This document shows positions 10,301 to 20,952 of a stretch of 23,389 nt of DNA, one piece after another. Position numbers and translations under genes: made by a program. The DNA comes from Pelargonium nanum (lineage: Eukaryota > Streptophyta > Magnoliopsida > Geraniales > Geraniaceae). The notes beneath the pieces are model-generated. The model did no database searches, had not been told where the DNA came from, and saw only the letters and a list, made by a program, of their open reading frames with translations. The stretch is from the NCBI GenBank assembly GCA_036897485.1, contig JAYMTF010001437.1, forward strand, positions 1 to 23,389, in the 5' to 3' direction. Positions within the stretch are counted from its first letter, which is position 1. Each line of letters opens with the position of its first letter.

Positions 10301-12068
10301 GGCTGTCTATGACACGTGTCCAGATGGCAATGCATTGAACAAGAAAATTGAGAATTTCTCTGCCACCTTCAGTAAACTGTTATACAACACTAAATGTTGG
10401 GATGATTTTGTTATTGATCTGGCTCATGTTTTAGCTAATGCCAGTGAACTCAGATTTAATGTCCTGGGCTACAAGAGCACTGAAGCAGGATCTAATAGTC
10501 CTGACTGCATTGACAAAGTTGCGTTGCCTGAAAATAAGGCCGTTCAAAAGGACTCGTCCGGAGACAGATATCAGAACGGTTGTGCTCACATTTCTGATCC
10601 TGAAATTCCTGACGATGGCCATTTGGGCTCGGACTACGAGTCAAATGCCTCATCATCCAAATCCTCATTAGAGGGGTTTGAGCAATTGAAATTAGAGAAG
10701 GATAACATGGCAATGGATCTTGCTAGGTGCACTGAGAATCTGGAGATGACGAAGTCCCAATTACTGGAAACTGAGCAGCTTCTCGCAGAACTTAAATCAC
10801 AATTGGCTTCTGCTCATAAATCAAACAGTTTGGCAGATACACAGCTTAAATGCATGGCTGAGTCGTATAGGTCCCTTGAAAAACGTGCAGATGAGCTAGA
10901 AACTGAAGTGAACCTTCTACGAGCAAAAACAGAAAGTTTGGGAAAAGAGCTTCAAGAGGAAAAGAGTGGTCATCAAGATGCTTTGGCCAGATGCAGTGAT
11001 CTTCAAGAGCAATTACAAAGGTTAGCATCTAACTTCCTTTACTATAAGGTTGGTATCAACTGCCTATTGTGCCTATTCAGGTGGGCGCTAGCTAGAGCCT
11101 GCTAGGATACTATTCTCATTTTCAATAGATCATAAAACCAAGATTTTCATTCTTTAATATAGTATTTTTATCATGGCAAATACATATATCTGCGTTGTTT
11201 TTGAAATTCCAAATTCTGTAGATACGATTCAGCCTCTTAACACATTCTATTGTTGCCAGGAAGGAGAGCTGCTCTGTATGTTTGGCGGCTGAAGCTGACA
11301 TCAAGATCAAGCAGGTGAAGCAATCTTCTGTTTGGGGTTATGAAATAAAAATTATAGGCATGAATCATAAATTTATACTTGAAGGTGTTTAATATGCTGG
11401 GGGCTGGGGTACAAATCTTTCCAATGAAAAGTATCTAAAAGTGAAACATAGAAGAGTTACAGAACAAACGAATTACCAAGAGTAACTTTTAATTTCAATT
11501 CTTTGAAGTTGGGTCTTTAGTTATTTGATGCTTGTTCCATTTCTTGTCTGTTCTTGTTAATTCATATAATATACTGAACTGAAAACAGATGCTACTCTGT
11601 AAATGATGTTTCCTGTATTGTTACTTCGTTGATGATTTGATTGTAAACACAAGGCTTCTGTGGTAACAGGATAATGAGATAACAGCTGCAGCAGAGAAGT
11701 TGGCGGAGTGTCAGGAGACGATATTTCTTCTTAGCAAGCAGTTGAATGCTATGCGTCCTCCAAATGAATTGGGATCTCCATGCAGCGAGAGAAGCCAAAA
11801 GGACGAGGATGAGCCTACTACCAGTGGCATGAATACGCACAGCTTTGATCATTCTGAGATGGACACTGCTACTTCTGTCAATGGTCACATTGATTCCTAC
11901 AGTTCTCCATGCAGCCCATCTGAAACTGAATCAAACTTGAGATCCCCAGTGAGTTCTAAGCAAACCAAACACAGGCCTACCAAATCAACTTCCTCTACAC
12001 CAACACCCGAAAAACAAGCGCGTGGATTTAGCAGATTTTTTTCATCAAAAGGAAAGAATGGTTACTAG
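7381..12068 (+). CDS. FPP6: Filament-like plant protein, FPP4/FPP6 type (long coiled coil)
   Basis: Five coding exons: 7381-7518, 8256-8508, 8614-11020, 11260-11314 and 11670-12068, all joined by GT-AG introns with compatible phases, giving 1083 residues. The start gives MDRRSWPWKKK, the conserved FPP N-terminus; exon 2 opens with KKPKYVQIS, which is closest to Arabidopsis FPP6. Coiled coil covers roughly residues 60-460 and 815-985. Conserved landmarks are ALVKQHAKVAEEAV-like residues ending at the exon 2/3 junction, KKLPGPAALAQMK (321-333), MSEDG (462-466), MDDFLEMEKLA (507-517), a non-coiled conserved block (about 674-752) and a basic tail, RGFSRFFSSKGKNGY. A CxxC lies at 937-940. FPPs are plant-specific coiled-coil proteins first linked to the nuclear-envelope-associated factor MAF1; the biochemical role of this clade is not settled. 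Length matches the Arabidopsis relatives (about 980-1050). The family is certain; the choice between FPP4 and FPP6 orthology is less so. Confidence 0.93.
7426..7455 (+). repeat. In-frame 15-bp tandem repeat in FPP exon 1
   Basis: Two adjacent 15-bp units (7426-7440 and 7441-7455) differ only at their first base and encode SAAEK-AAAEK. They lie in an Ala/Ser-rich stretch (about residues 16-45) that, as I recall, is shorter or different in the Arabidopsis relatives. The unit length keeps the frame, so copy number could vary without breaking the protein. Confidence 0.85.
11260..11314 (+). other. 55-nt FPP coding exon 4 carrying a CxxC motif
   Basis: The exon is bounded by TTGCCAG before 11260 and GTGAAG after 11314. 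It completes the split Arg codon 933 and encodes KESCSVCLAAEADIKIKQ (residues 934-951). Its length is not a multiple of three, so skipping it would shift the frame. The joins on both sides restore an uninterrupted family-like sequence (QLQR before, DNEITAAAEKLAECQET after), which is the main evidence for these borders. Confidence 0.85.
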
Positions 12069-12310
12069 ACCAAGTAAAATGGTCATTGATAATTAGAAAC
12101 AGCATCAGCAAAGAAGGTGTAGAGTGGAGTTCTCTGCCATTTAATGTTGGGAATCATAGTATTCTGAGCTTCCTCTCACAAAACTGGAATTTGCTTTGGT
12201 AGTTGTCATCATGTTATTATTTTTTTTTCTCTTTTGTAACTATGGGCTGTATATGATCTCCATAATCTAAGTTTTCTTCACCTTGTCTTTTGTAATTTGT
12301 TTAATTGAAC
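12069..12310 (+). other. Probable 3' UTR of the FPP gene
   Basis: After the TAG at 12066-12068 the sequence becomes T-rich. It holds two TTGTAA words (in TTTTGTAAC near 12233 and TTTTGTAAT near 12289), the typical plant far-upstream polyadenylation motif. Cleavage somewhere around 12290-12330 is likely. No AATAAA is seen in this stretch, so the end is approximate. Confidence 0.4.
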
Positions 12311-13560
12311 ATGACAGTTTCAGAACTAGCTATTCCAAAGCATATTGAATATATGTGTGTTGCAGTTTTGTTTGACTTCAGTTTTACAATTCTTTTGAGC
12401 AAACAGTTGGCAGAATATGGATTCTGTGACATGTTATGTTTGTTAGTTAAAATATTGGTTTGTTATTACGATATTTTGTTATGCCTATGAAAGGAGCTTC
12501 TAAGCTAGCTCTGGAATCATGAATGAATCAAATTAAAATTCTCTCAAATTATGGTTTTTTTTCCAGAGATCTGCTGTGTGCAAGCTTCTTTCTTAATTTC
12601 CAACTATCCGAGCCAAAACAATATATAATCATGGGCCTGCATAATTGGGCTTTTGTATTCCTGCCTCATGCAATTTGGATCAGAACATGCGGAAATTGAA
12701 ATCTAATTGGATTTAAAACCGATGTGATTCAGTCAATTGTCTAATCAGCTGATAAAATTTAATCGGACAAATTTGTTTACTATATACTAAAATATATCCG
12801 ATTCAAAATAATTGTAGATCGAACTCAGGTAACTATTTATCGATATGGAATTGATCCAAGATTCAAATGGCAACTCTATTTATTGACATTGTCACTGATG
12901 TTTAACTTTTCTCACTTAGTTTCCAGACATATTAATAATGAGGTGATGTAATCATTTCTTAAGAATGTGACCATATATTATCTTGTGCTGAGGAATGAAA
13001 ACACACCGGACCAAATAGGAAGGCCCAGACATGTTCAGTTTGATATTACATTTGGATAATTAAGAAACAGAACCCCAATTATTGTTATTATTATTATACA
13101 TGTCAAATCACCACATTAAAATGTGTTATCATCTTGTACACAAGTAATAGACGTCGTATTGGAAATTTTATAGGACCTTGGGAATGGAGCTAGAGGCTTT
13201 GGTTCTTGTTCCTGAGTTCTTAGTGTCTGTACAAGGATGTCACACCAGTGGACACCGGTGTGTGTGAAAAATTTACTTGAATGTGAGAGAAATAATATTT
13301 TAAGAGAATCCAAACCACGAGTAAAAGTCGATATTGTGTCATCTCCTCTTAATAAAAAGGAGAGTATTTGCTGATCAAAACAAAAAAAAAAACAAAAAGG
13401 AGAGTATTTGTACTTACAAACAAAATTCGTCGTGTCTCATCATGCGATTTGTTTTGTAAAAATGGGGTATGCTTTGAGACTCATTTAGCTGTCAGAGTTC
13501 TAGCCTTTGCCACTTCAACTAGCCTCCTATAAAGTCAGGGAGAGTTAGAATTAACCAGAA
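12311..13560. other. Intergenic DNA, no gene
   Basis: No supported coding sequence. AT-rich sequence contains a 17-bp direct repeat (13354-13370 and 13394-13410, AAAAAGGAGAGTATTTG) flanking an A-rich tract. The remaining open frames are short and have no recognisable family. Confidence 0.65.
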
Positions 13561-13569
13561 AAGAACGGG

Positions 13570-13668
13570 ACTTTGGAGGTGACCCAATGAAGTAGGGACC
13601 TTAGAGGTGAGCTGGTGAGACAGTATGTCTTGGAAGTGACCCGACGAGACGGTGACTTAGAAGCTCCA
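13570..13668. repeat. Degenerate tandem repeat, 29-bp period
   Basis: Imperfect units begin at 13570, 13599, 13628 and 13655 (spacing 29, 29, 27). Each opens with CTTRGA-like bases followed by GGTGA and, in three units, GACCC/GAGCT and a GANGA word. The last unit is truncated. The stretch is more GC-rich than its flanks and runs directly into the second repeat at 13684. Confidence 0.7.
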
Positions 13669-13683
13669 CAGCGGAAATGACTT

Positions 13684-13860
13684 CTTTTGATGATCGATAC
13701 TTTATGTTACCGAGATAATGTCACGGCATAGAGGTCGAATTAGAGTGCTTTGATGATCGTGTACTTATCATCGAGACGACCGCAACATGAGGAGGAAAAA
13801 CGAATTCCTTCAACGAATGAGAACTTGGAACATCGAGAAGATGTCGCAACATGGGGGGTT
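13684..13860. repeat. Degenerate tandem repeat, about 60-bp period
   Basis: Three imperfect units begin at 13684, 13748 and 13807. The common plan is CTTTGATGATCG-like bases, then TACTT, then an A-T-CGAGA word, then a GCAACATG/GGCATAG word followed by purines. The third unit is the most diverged at its start but closest to the second at its end (CGCAACATG). A minus-strand frame of 83 codons crosses it (13721-13972) but matches nothing I recognise. The repeat may be a minisatellite or part of a decayed transposon. Confidence 0.6.
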
Positions 13861-13979
13861 TGGTCTGTAATTGGTGAGAGAAATGAGTGATTCTTTTCGT
13901 GTTATTCAATGTGTGAGGGTTAGGGTCAAGTTTAGTTAGAGTGAGATTGAGAAATAAGGCTTTTAAAACCATTTTACAT

Positions 13980-16620
13980 ATATTAGAAAAAAATATTGTA
14001 ATTGGCGGAATGAGTTTGAAGAAGTCTACGACAGTTATGTAATAATTAAAAAAATAAGTGTAGTTAAATTATGAATATGCATACGACATTCCACATGACA
14101 GTAATATGCAATTTTTCCAATTATATAATCGAACTGAACATTAATCAGTTATGTCGAAAAATATCAACAAATACAAACGTAAGAAATCATTCGAGTCTCT
14201 TATGACTTCATACGTCCCACGTAAGAACAATAGCATTGAATACACAACACCTTATACTTAGGTAGTTAATAACAAACCAACAAATAAATTATAGAAGCTG
14301 GTTTGGCCCGGCAGCTAGGGCAACCCTAAGCAGACATCAAGATCCATACATCTTCGATATTTTTTCCCGATAAAAATTGACTTTTCTTTATATATATTTT
14401 CTTCATATTTTAGTAGGGACGAGTTCGACATAAACATGTGAAGCTTGGTCGACAATGGATATAACGTTAGATTTGAACACAGAGAGTGAGTGCATTAATT
14501 AATCATGCAAGAAAATAACTGGTGATTTGAAAACGAGTTGCACAAAGACTAGGGTTGATCGATCTAGTATAGTTGGTCAGATATATACAAGTTTGTACCA
14601 ATAATAATTACAACTAAATTGCTAGGGCTTGAGAGCTTGAAAACTCCAACATGTGTGCCCTACAAAACAGCTTACCTCCCAACATGAGTGGCTCTCTTTG
14701 TCCACAGACCAACCCAGAATATGTATATATCTCTTTCTTTCTTTTTTTAATGCAAAAATGGTGTTTCTTCATTGCTTGAGCTAGCTTTATTATTTGATAA
14801 TAACATAACACGTACCAGTTGGGCACATATATATTGCATTAAATAAATTAAGTGGAAGAGATGAACAATATCATGCATGCAAAATTCATTATTCATGACA
14901 CTGACCGCCATTTTTATGTCTCACTGTGAGATCGATGCTTTATTTTTCTACAAGTCTTTGTGCTTATATGACTACTAGTGTTTGGAAAAATAACATTTTT
15001 CTTTTTAAACAAATTGTTTTTGTGTTACTTTTGGATGGTGAACAGTTTTGATGGGAGAAAATTACAATGATTTAATTATTATATTGATCCTTCCAAAATA
15101 AATAAGTACATATTTTATATACAAACACTACGGTTTATATATTGATGATTTTGTTTTCGTTCTGACTTTTTATATAAGCGGTTTTGGCAACGAAATTTTG
15201 TTTTCAAGAATCTTGGTTTCATGTCTCCTTGAGCTAAAATTGTTTTACTTTAGAGTTCGCTTAGTTGTATAAAACAATTTTAGTTTTGTTTTCTATTTTC
15301 GTTTTTCAGTTTACGTTGAAAACTTAGAAATTTTCAAAAATCTTTTTAGTTGAAATATTTTTATTTTTAATATTGAGTTTGGATTAAAAACAACATAAGA
15401 AAAAGTTAAAAATATGCATGTATGCGTAACGTATGCTCCACGAGTTTATTATTTAAAAAACTAAAGGAAAAAAATAAAAAAAAATGTGCAACTAAACAAA
15501 ATTTTGAGTTCTTTTCTAAAACAGTTTTTCCGAGCACGTGATAAATACTTCACAAGTAAACGGCCTTTAATCTTTCAAGATAAACGATAAAAGATAAAAA
15601 CCCAACAATTCTCTGATCCTCATTTCTTGCATTTTAGTCACTTGTTTCTCTGTTCATGATGACCAGTTCAGCAATCATGCAATGCAAGTTGGTAAAAATT
15701 TGAAGTCATGAGCCATATGGGGGGGTGATCATGTATCATGCACTTGTCTCTTTTCACTCACACCCAGAAAATTCTGAAGAAAATAAATAAATATTAGTTT
15801 TAGCAAGAAACTTCCTAGATTCATGTAGGGCACACCACTACTATATGCAATATGTCCATCTTTATTTCCAAACAAGATACAACAGATTAAGCCACAGCTT
15901 TTTTCTTGATTGCCCCAATTAAGACAAATATACAGCAACTCCTCCAAATGGGATTTTCAATTATTCTATCTTCAAACCTTTTTCACTAATTATTTGATTA
16001 CCCCAGTTTTAATCCAAAAAATTAATAGTTTCATATACGTGGATGATGTCTTAAGGTCCATTAACAATCATTGATTAGATTATAATTAAATAATTTTATT
16101 ATATGAAAAGCTTGGCCCTCAGCTGAGTTACTCATTAGTGCATTTTTCAATTATGCCATGGACAACAAAATAAACAAAATGTGACAATGGAGCTACTTGA
16201 TTTGATGGAAGCACATGAGCATGTTGTTAGTTTGATGATCATGATTATCCGAATTCCTCTTCCCATTAATTTGTATGATCACCCAACTAGCAATGTCTTA
16301 ATCATTCTACACTTTATTTATTATTTTATTCATATTCTTTTTGGCTGTTTTGTATTAATCAAACCCATCATTTGGTTCTCTAAACACATCATTAATTGGT
16401 TTTTGTTTGGAATGCAAGTTGTTTTACGTCTTAGATCTTCACTTTTGAAAACTTGATTTTTGATGCTGACTTAAATGATCAGTTAATCTCTCTAAATTAA
16501 CCTAATAGTTTTGTAATTAGTGTGCTTCCAATAAATAAAATAGTCATGATATTTTGTTGCAATGTGTAAAGTATTTGTCAATTATACTATAATATACGTT
16601 TTGGATTCCTCCTTCATTCT
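13980..16620. other. Intergenic DNA, no gene
   Basis: No supported gene. The stretch 14600-14830 and 15600-16200 is of higher complexity than the rest but gives only short frames without family resemblance. Around 15255-15500 the ends share a weak inverted CTTAGTTG/CAACTAAA pair around a T-rich then A-rich body, as in some hAT-type MITEs. The match is too weak to call an element. Confidence 0.55.
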
Positions 16621-16623
16621 CTA

Positions 16624-17030
16624 GCCGGGTGAATTTAATTCAGATGCAAGCTGTCAGAGAAATTCAAGGTTATGTGAAAAGAAATTTAGTCGAGTCTTCG
16701 GTTTCATTAGAATAAGATAATTTTATGGAGACCGATACTTCTATTATATTTTTAATAATTATATTAGTTATCGCCTTCAGAAATTTAAAATAACGGCTCA
16801 CTGTGATTATATGATCATTTCAAAGATGATAAGAGGGTGAATAGAAGTTCTATCAAGCATACAAAGTTCAACCGGGTTGGGGAACTTTGGCCCTTTAGAA
16901 AAGAAATTTCGTCGATTCTTCAAAAAAATATTTAAATTAATAAAATTTTAGTGACTTTATCCACTTAAAGATGGTGGCTCGTTTATGATTCGATCATTTT
17001 AAAGATTAATAGAAAGGTGGATAGGATGAT
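16624..17030. repeat. Old partial tandem duplication
   Basis: Two copies can be aligned: 16681-16699 with 16913-16931 (17 of 19 bases, GAAATTTNGTCGANTCTTC) and, further on, 16795-16845 with 16976-17024 (GGCTC, GATCATTT, AAAGAT, then GGTGNATAG). The offset falls from 232 to about 181, so one copy has lost about 50 bp. Upstream, CCGGGT occurs at the head of both copies. No coding sequence. Confidence 0.55.
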
Positions 17031-18429
17031 AAATTTTATCCTCCCGAGAGAGTTTTACTTTTGTAGCATTGTATGTAATAATTGGTTAAACTTTTGTAAC
17101 CTCGGCCGGCTGGGCCTTTACTAATGCTAATCTCTTTCGGATGAAGAATAATAACTTAAATCATTCATTATATTTGCAATGTCGCAATAAATCTGACCCC
17201 AAAAAATTATAACTACAATAGCTTGCAAAATGTTGGTGAAACCTTCAAAATAAAATCAAATACATGGAAGATTAACAACCATAAAAATTAACCTTAATTT
17301 GCGCATGTATTAACAATTTCATATGAATGATGAAGACACATTATTCAGTGATCAAATACTGTTCTGCATGTGAACTTTGTCTTCATTTCAACAGATTGTG
17401 GTCCCTTTTTTCTGCACAAAAATGTTTTGTAACTGTTGACTTAAATCAATTAACATCCTTAGCCGTTAATTACGAAGCCAAAAATATAAATTAACCCTCT
17501 CATTCTTCTAAATCAAGATTTATCATATTACAACGTTAATCTTACTCAAGCTACACATTAATTCAAGCAACAAAACAACAACTGCTTAAGTAACCACAAG
17601 TTAAGAAAATAATAGTAATGTTTTCAACAGTCAAGTACCTTGGAATGTATATATTTTTTTATTAATTAATTTACCTTGGTAAAGAGAACATAAATAAAGA
17701 AATAGATTCACTGAACAATATACTAGAAATTTGTTTTCATATGTTTTGTTGAAGATTAGTTGGGACTATATCTAGTTCTCAAAAGATGGAACTATAGTTT
17801 TCTGTTCCCTGAAACCTCTGCCTAAATGTTTTATTTTTTATTTTTTGGTCTGGTAGATTCTTGAGAAAGAAAAAATTATTTTAAATTTTATGTTTCGGTC
17901 AAAGATTGAAGAAATAAAATAGTATTGTTAGATGATCAGGAAAATGCTGTTGCAGACTTGCAGAGGTAGTTTTTGTGAGGAATATCTTAATTTGTATTAT
18001 AAATAGTTGATCAAAGTTTTATAAAATATATAATTACAGGAGCATGAATAAAATCATTTATATATTTAGTTAAAATTAATTGAAGCTATTATATAAAACA
18101 TGAATCTCAGTCATGCCATGAAGACTTTCACATTCTGGGAGTGGAGATGGGACTTCAATCTGACTTTTTCTTGTTATATACAAAATGATTTTTATAATCT
18201 TTATGAGTCCTTTCTACAAAGTAGTAAATTGCCTTTCCCTGTTTTTGTCAGAGACAATCCAAAAAGATGAAATATATGTGGATGGAAATTTAACCAATAT
18301 TAAGCTAAGATTAGCATGTAACCAAACCCTAATCACTTAAAATCTAGATATATCCTCTAAAAGTACATCCATTATTGGACTTGGATAAAAGAGAAGTATT
18401 AAGCACCAGAGTACATTTGGTACCAATTA
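17031..18429. other. AT-rich intergenic DNA, no gene
   Basis: I see no gene, RNA or clear repeat here. Open frames are very short and A/T homopolymers are frequent. Confidence 0.6.
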
Positions 18430-18650
18430 GAATTGTCGATTTGGATCACCACTCTCATAACACGCGAACATGATCCGTTTTAATATCAAATTATGTTTGT
18501 GCCAAATTCGTGTAATCTTTTCAACTCGGGTAAAAAAATCACTTATATAACTTAAACGGGACAAATATTTTGGACCGTATCATGTCAATATAAACCGCTT
18601 ATAAACAAACCGTGTTCGTGTCGTAAGACTTAATTTCAGCCGGTATAATA
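18430..18650. repeat. Decayed dispersed repeat with CGTGTTCGTGTCG-type words
   Basis: The stretch has repeated words such as CACGCGAACATGATCCGTTTTAA, ACTCGGGTAAAA, CCGTATCATGTCAATAT and CCGTGTTCGTGTCGTAA. This vocabulary of Cs and Gs around GTGTCG/GACAC and ACCCG/CCGTTT resembles a high-copy dispersed plant repeat I know only by pattern, often carried by MITE-like elements. It is strongly decayed, and I found no terminal repeats. Confidence 0.35.
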
Positions 18651-18778
18651 ATTTAATTTTATCGTACTCGACATATTTGATGTAATACTAAACATTCAAC
18701 ACGTCTCGCAAACACTGATTTTCTAAATTACGAGTTAAAGATATTGATCTGCCTAACAACCCGTAAATATTAAACGTC

Positions 18779-18793
18779 CTCTCTCTCTCTCTC
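18779..18793. repeat. CT dinucleotide repeat
   Basis: A run of about seven CT units precedes an ACCTTAG sequence. CT tracts of this kind often sit near plant transcription starts, and a TATATAA word follows near 18827. No transcript can be inferred from that alone. Confidence 0.75.
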
Positions 18794-18913
18794 ACCTTAG
18801 TGAATCATCAACCAACCCTAGCTAGCTATATAACTAAACCAATTTATGACTCATGTCAGCCACACTCTCCAATTCGGCTGTCCCCACCGTTGATCACGGG
18901 CTCATCTCCAAAA

Positions 18914-18982
18914 TCCAACGGTTCAAAACGGCAACACATGTTAATAGACACTGTAGCAACCAACAACAAAGTAACCGTTGGC
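18914..18982. promoter_or_regulatory. Cluster of MSA-like (3R-MYB) motifs
   Basis: TCCAACGGTTC lies at 18914-18924 and another AACGG at 18927-18931 on the + strand. On the minus strand GCCAACGGTTAC lies at 18971-18982. Both long versions match ten of eleven positions of the M-phase-specific activator consensus (YCYAACGGYYA). A further minus-strand ACGGTTGA is at about 19211. No gene with a mitotic role is seen downstream, so function is unproven. Confidence 0.35.
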
Positions 18983-20249
18983 ATTGTGTTCTCCGTCTAG
19001 ATGTTTTTGTCCGGTCAGTACGGTTTGGATCCACTGATTAATATGGACCACTTTGCCCCTCAAAGCTAAGCTAAGAAAAGCCCACGCTGGCTGCTGCTGG
19101 TTTTTTTATGGTTAAAACCATTTATTTACCTTCATTTAAGGCCTCTTCTGCAACAGCAACATAATCACCAATATTTTTTAATGCTACCTTTTTTTTTTCA
19201 TCAATTCAATCTCAACCGTCCATTTGTGGGCCATCTAGAGATTTTTCTTGCTCATATAATGGACTCATCATGATAAAAGAAAAAAAAAACTGTGAATTTG
19301 GAAGTTGATGAACTGTGAGGGAAAAAAGAAAAAGAAATAGGTTTATAGGGTATAGGGTTGAGTAGGATGGTACACGTGGACACAGCCCTTAAATGGAGGG
19401 ACACATTTGGAGGTGAAAAATATTACTGAGAAAATTACTTGTCAAAGCAAATGGCAACAAGGGGATCCTTGGAAATCTTTGAATTGTTGCTTTCATCCAT
19501 TTCAAGCAACCTTAAATTTGCAAATCCTTTGCGTAATGCATAAGTTTTTGTTAACTCATTTACCAAAACTAATTCAAATCCTTATGCTTTTTTTCTTTCA
19601 TCGATCCTCTTTGACATGTGAATAAACATAGATTCTCAGAAAACCGACTAAATCTTAGTTCTTTTATTTTAAAAAGGAGCGTATCAGCGCATGCAACCAT
19701 TTTACATATCAAATACATGTAAGGCACGTGTCAGGCCGTGATAGGTGGAAAGTGGGTCTCATCTTGTGTTTTTTGTAACTTTGGTTTTCAGGGAGGTGGA
19801 GTAGCGGGTCTCATCTTTTGCTAGTTGTGATGGACAGTTAAGATTCAGCTTTATATGTATTTGACATGCATGAATAGTTTACTATTTGTAAAATAAGCGT
19901 TCTTATTTTCAGTTACTTATGATGCTACTGATAATGTATGAATATTTTATATTATATTTTAATTCAAATTGTTCAAGTAAAATCTTGAATTATGTGGTTA
20001 GCTTTGCTCAATTGTGAGTTAAGGATCCCATAGATTATGGTTTCTTCTAGTTACAAGTTATAACAGTAACTAACGGCTAAACAGTTTGGTGAAGAAGAGA
20101 GAGACAGGGTTTACATAAAAAGCAGTAAAATGTAAATCCAAAGACACCAACGCCTAAAAACCAGTGAAGCATGTCTGCAAATTTGCATGCACGAGAGAGA
20201 GAGAGAAACAGAGTATTAAAAAAAACACCAGATGTGTCCTTCACATTAG

Positions 20250-20543
20250 ATATTGTTCAACAACAACACATTTCAGTACAGCAACAACTCCCACAGTACA
20301 CAACAGTACCGTGAGGTAATTTTTTTGTCTACTTCATTTCTTCAAGATTTACAATGTGAGCCCAGAAAAATAGTAATATTCATGGGTCTGCTTCAATTTG
20401 GGTCAGAGTCAAATGTAAAAATTAACAACCCAAAAAAAGATAAATAGTAGGAGAAAATCAGAACCAGAGAGAAGCAGGTCAGCAGCTTCATCTTCAACAA
20501 TTTTCTCCCAAAAAAAACTGAGCATACGTAGAGCACATCTCGA
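20250..20543 (-). other. Probable 3' UTR and downstream flank of the SAUR gene
   Basis: Read on the minus strand, this follows the TGA at 20544-20546. A TTGTAA word (plus-strand TTACAA near 20350) is a possible far-upstream polyadenylation motif, so cleavage near 20260-20330 is plausible. I did not find the conserved three-block DST instability element of some SAUR mRNAs. Confidence 0.3.
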
Positions 20544-20864
20544 TCAGCATCTGAGCATGGACGTTAGAGATTCAAAAACATGTTCTTGGCAAGGAATGGT
20601 GAGACCCATGTCGTGGTTGAACCCGAACTCCTCCTCCGCTTGGTGGAGCAGGCTCTGGAACTCGGGTCGGGTCAAGAAAGCAATCGGAACTATGTACCTC
20701 GTCCTGTTTTCTCCGACGTAGACCACGAAATGGCCCTTGGGTACGTCCTCCGGTAGGCCATCTTGATCGAACCCACCTTGCTTCTTTCCCAAGCTAGAGC
20801 ACCTCTTCAAGATCTGCTTGATCAATTGTGCCTGAGACAGCTTGTTTGATCTCCTGATGGCCAT
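20544..20864 (-). CDS. SAUR50: SAUR family protein, SAUR50 type
   Basis: A single uninterrupted frame of 106 residues on the minus strand, the usual size for this intronless family. The N-terminus MAIRRSNKLSQ and the following LKQILKRCSSLGKK-like block (here IKQILKRCSSLGKK, residues 15-28) are typical of the Arabidopsis SAUR50 group. The SAUR domain runs from about 37 to 104 and keeps VPKGHFVVYVGE (41-52), RYIVPI (56-61), FLTRPEFQSLL (63-73), AEEEFGF (76-82) and MGLTIPC (86-92). Proteins of this group bind and inhibit PP2C.D phosphatases, which keeps plasma-membrane H+-ATPases active and promotes cell expansion; some are light-regulated. The start is the first ATG, 90 nt inside the TATA-like motif. 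No second SAUR gene is present nearby, although the family is often clustered. Family certain, exact orthologue inferred. Confidence 0.95.
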   Translation of the reverse strand: MAIRRSNKLSQAQLIKQILKRCSSLGKKQGGFDQDGLPEDVPKGHFVVYVGENRTRYIVPIAFLTRPEFQSLLHQAEEEFGFNHDMGLTIPCQEHVFESLTSMLRC

Positions 20865-20894
20865 TTTATTGAGAAACAGAGCAGAAGAGAGGAA

Positions 20895-20914
20895 GGTGAG
20901 GTGAGGTGAGGTGA
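20895..20914 (-). repeat. Four GGTGA repeats (TCACC in the mRNA) in the SAUR 5' UTR
   Basis: Four perfect copies of a pentamer lie between the TATA-like motif and the start codon. Read on the coding strand they are TCACC repeats about 30-50 nt upstream of the ATG, inside the expected leader. No upstream ATG is created. Confidence 0.8.
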
Positions 20915-20952
20915 GAGAAGGTGGTGTGAATGGAATGGGAGATTTGTAGGGG

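Larger units (their letters stand above)
18651..20250. other. Intergenic DNA with promoter-like motifs, no coding sequence
   Basis: This stretch is less AT-rich in places. It has two G-boxes (CACGTG at 19373-19378, in TACACGTGGACA, and at 19725-19730, in GGCACGTGTC, both ABRE-like) and the MYB cluster near 18.9 kb. All open frames are at most about 70 codons and none resembles a known family. It could contain a non-coding transcript or a promoter whose gene has decayed; I cannot show either. Confidence 0.5.

Noticed and set aside
15880-15912. Sequence resembling mature miR396 (CCACAGCTTT...CTTGA)
   Set aside because: It has extra T residues in the centre and I found no complementary star strand nearby, so no hairpin precursor is supported.
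16181-16456. 91-codon hydrophobic frame on the + strand
   Set aside because: Hydrophobicity comes from T-rich DNA; no recognised membrane-protein family and no promoter or codon signal.
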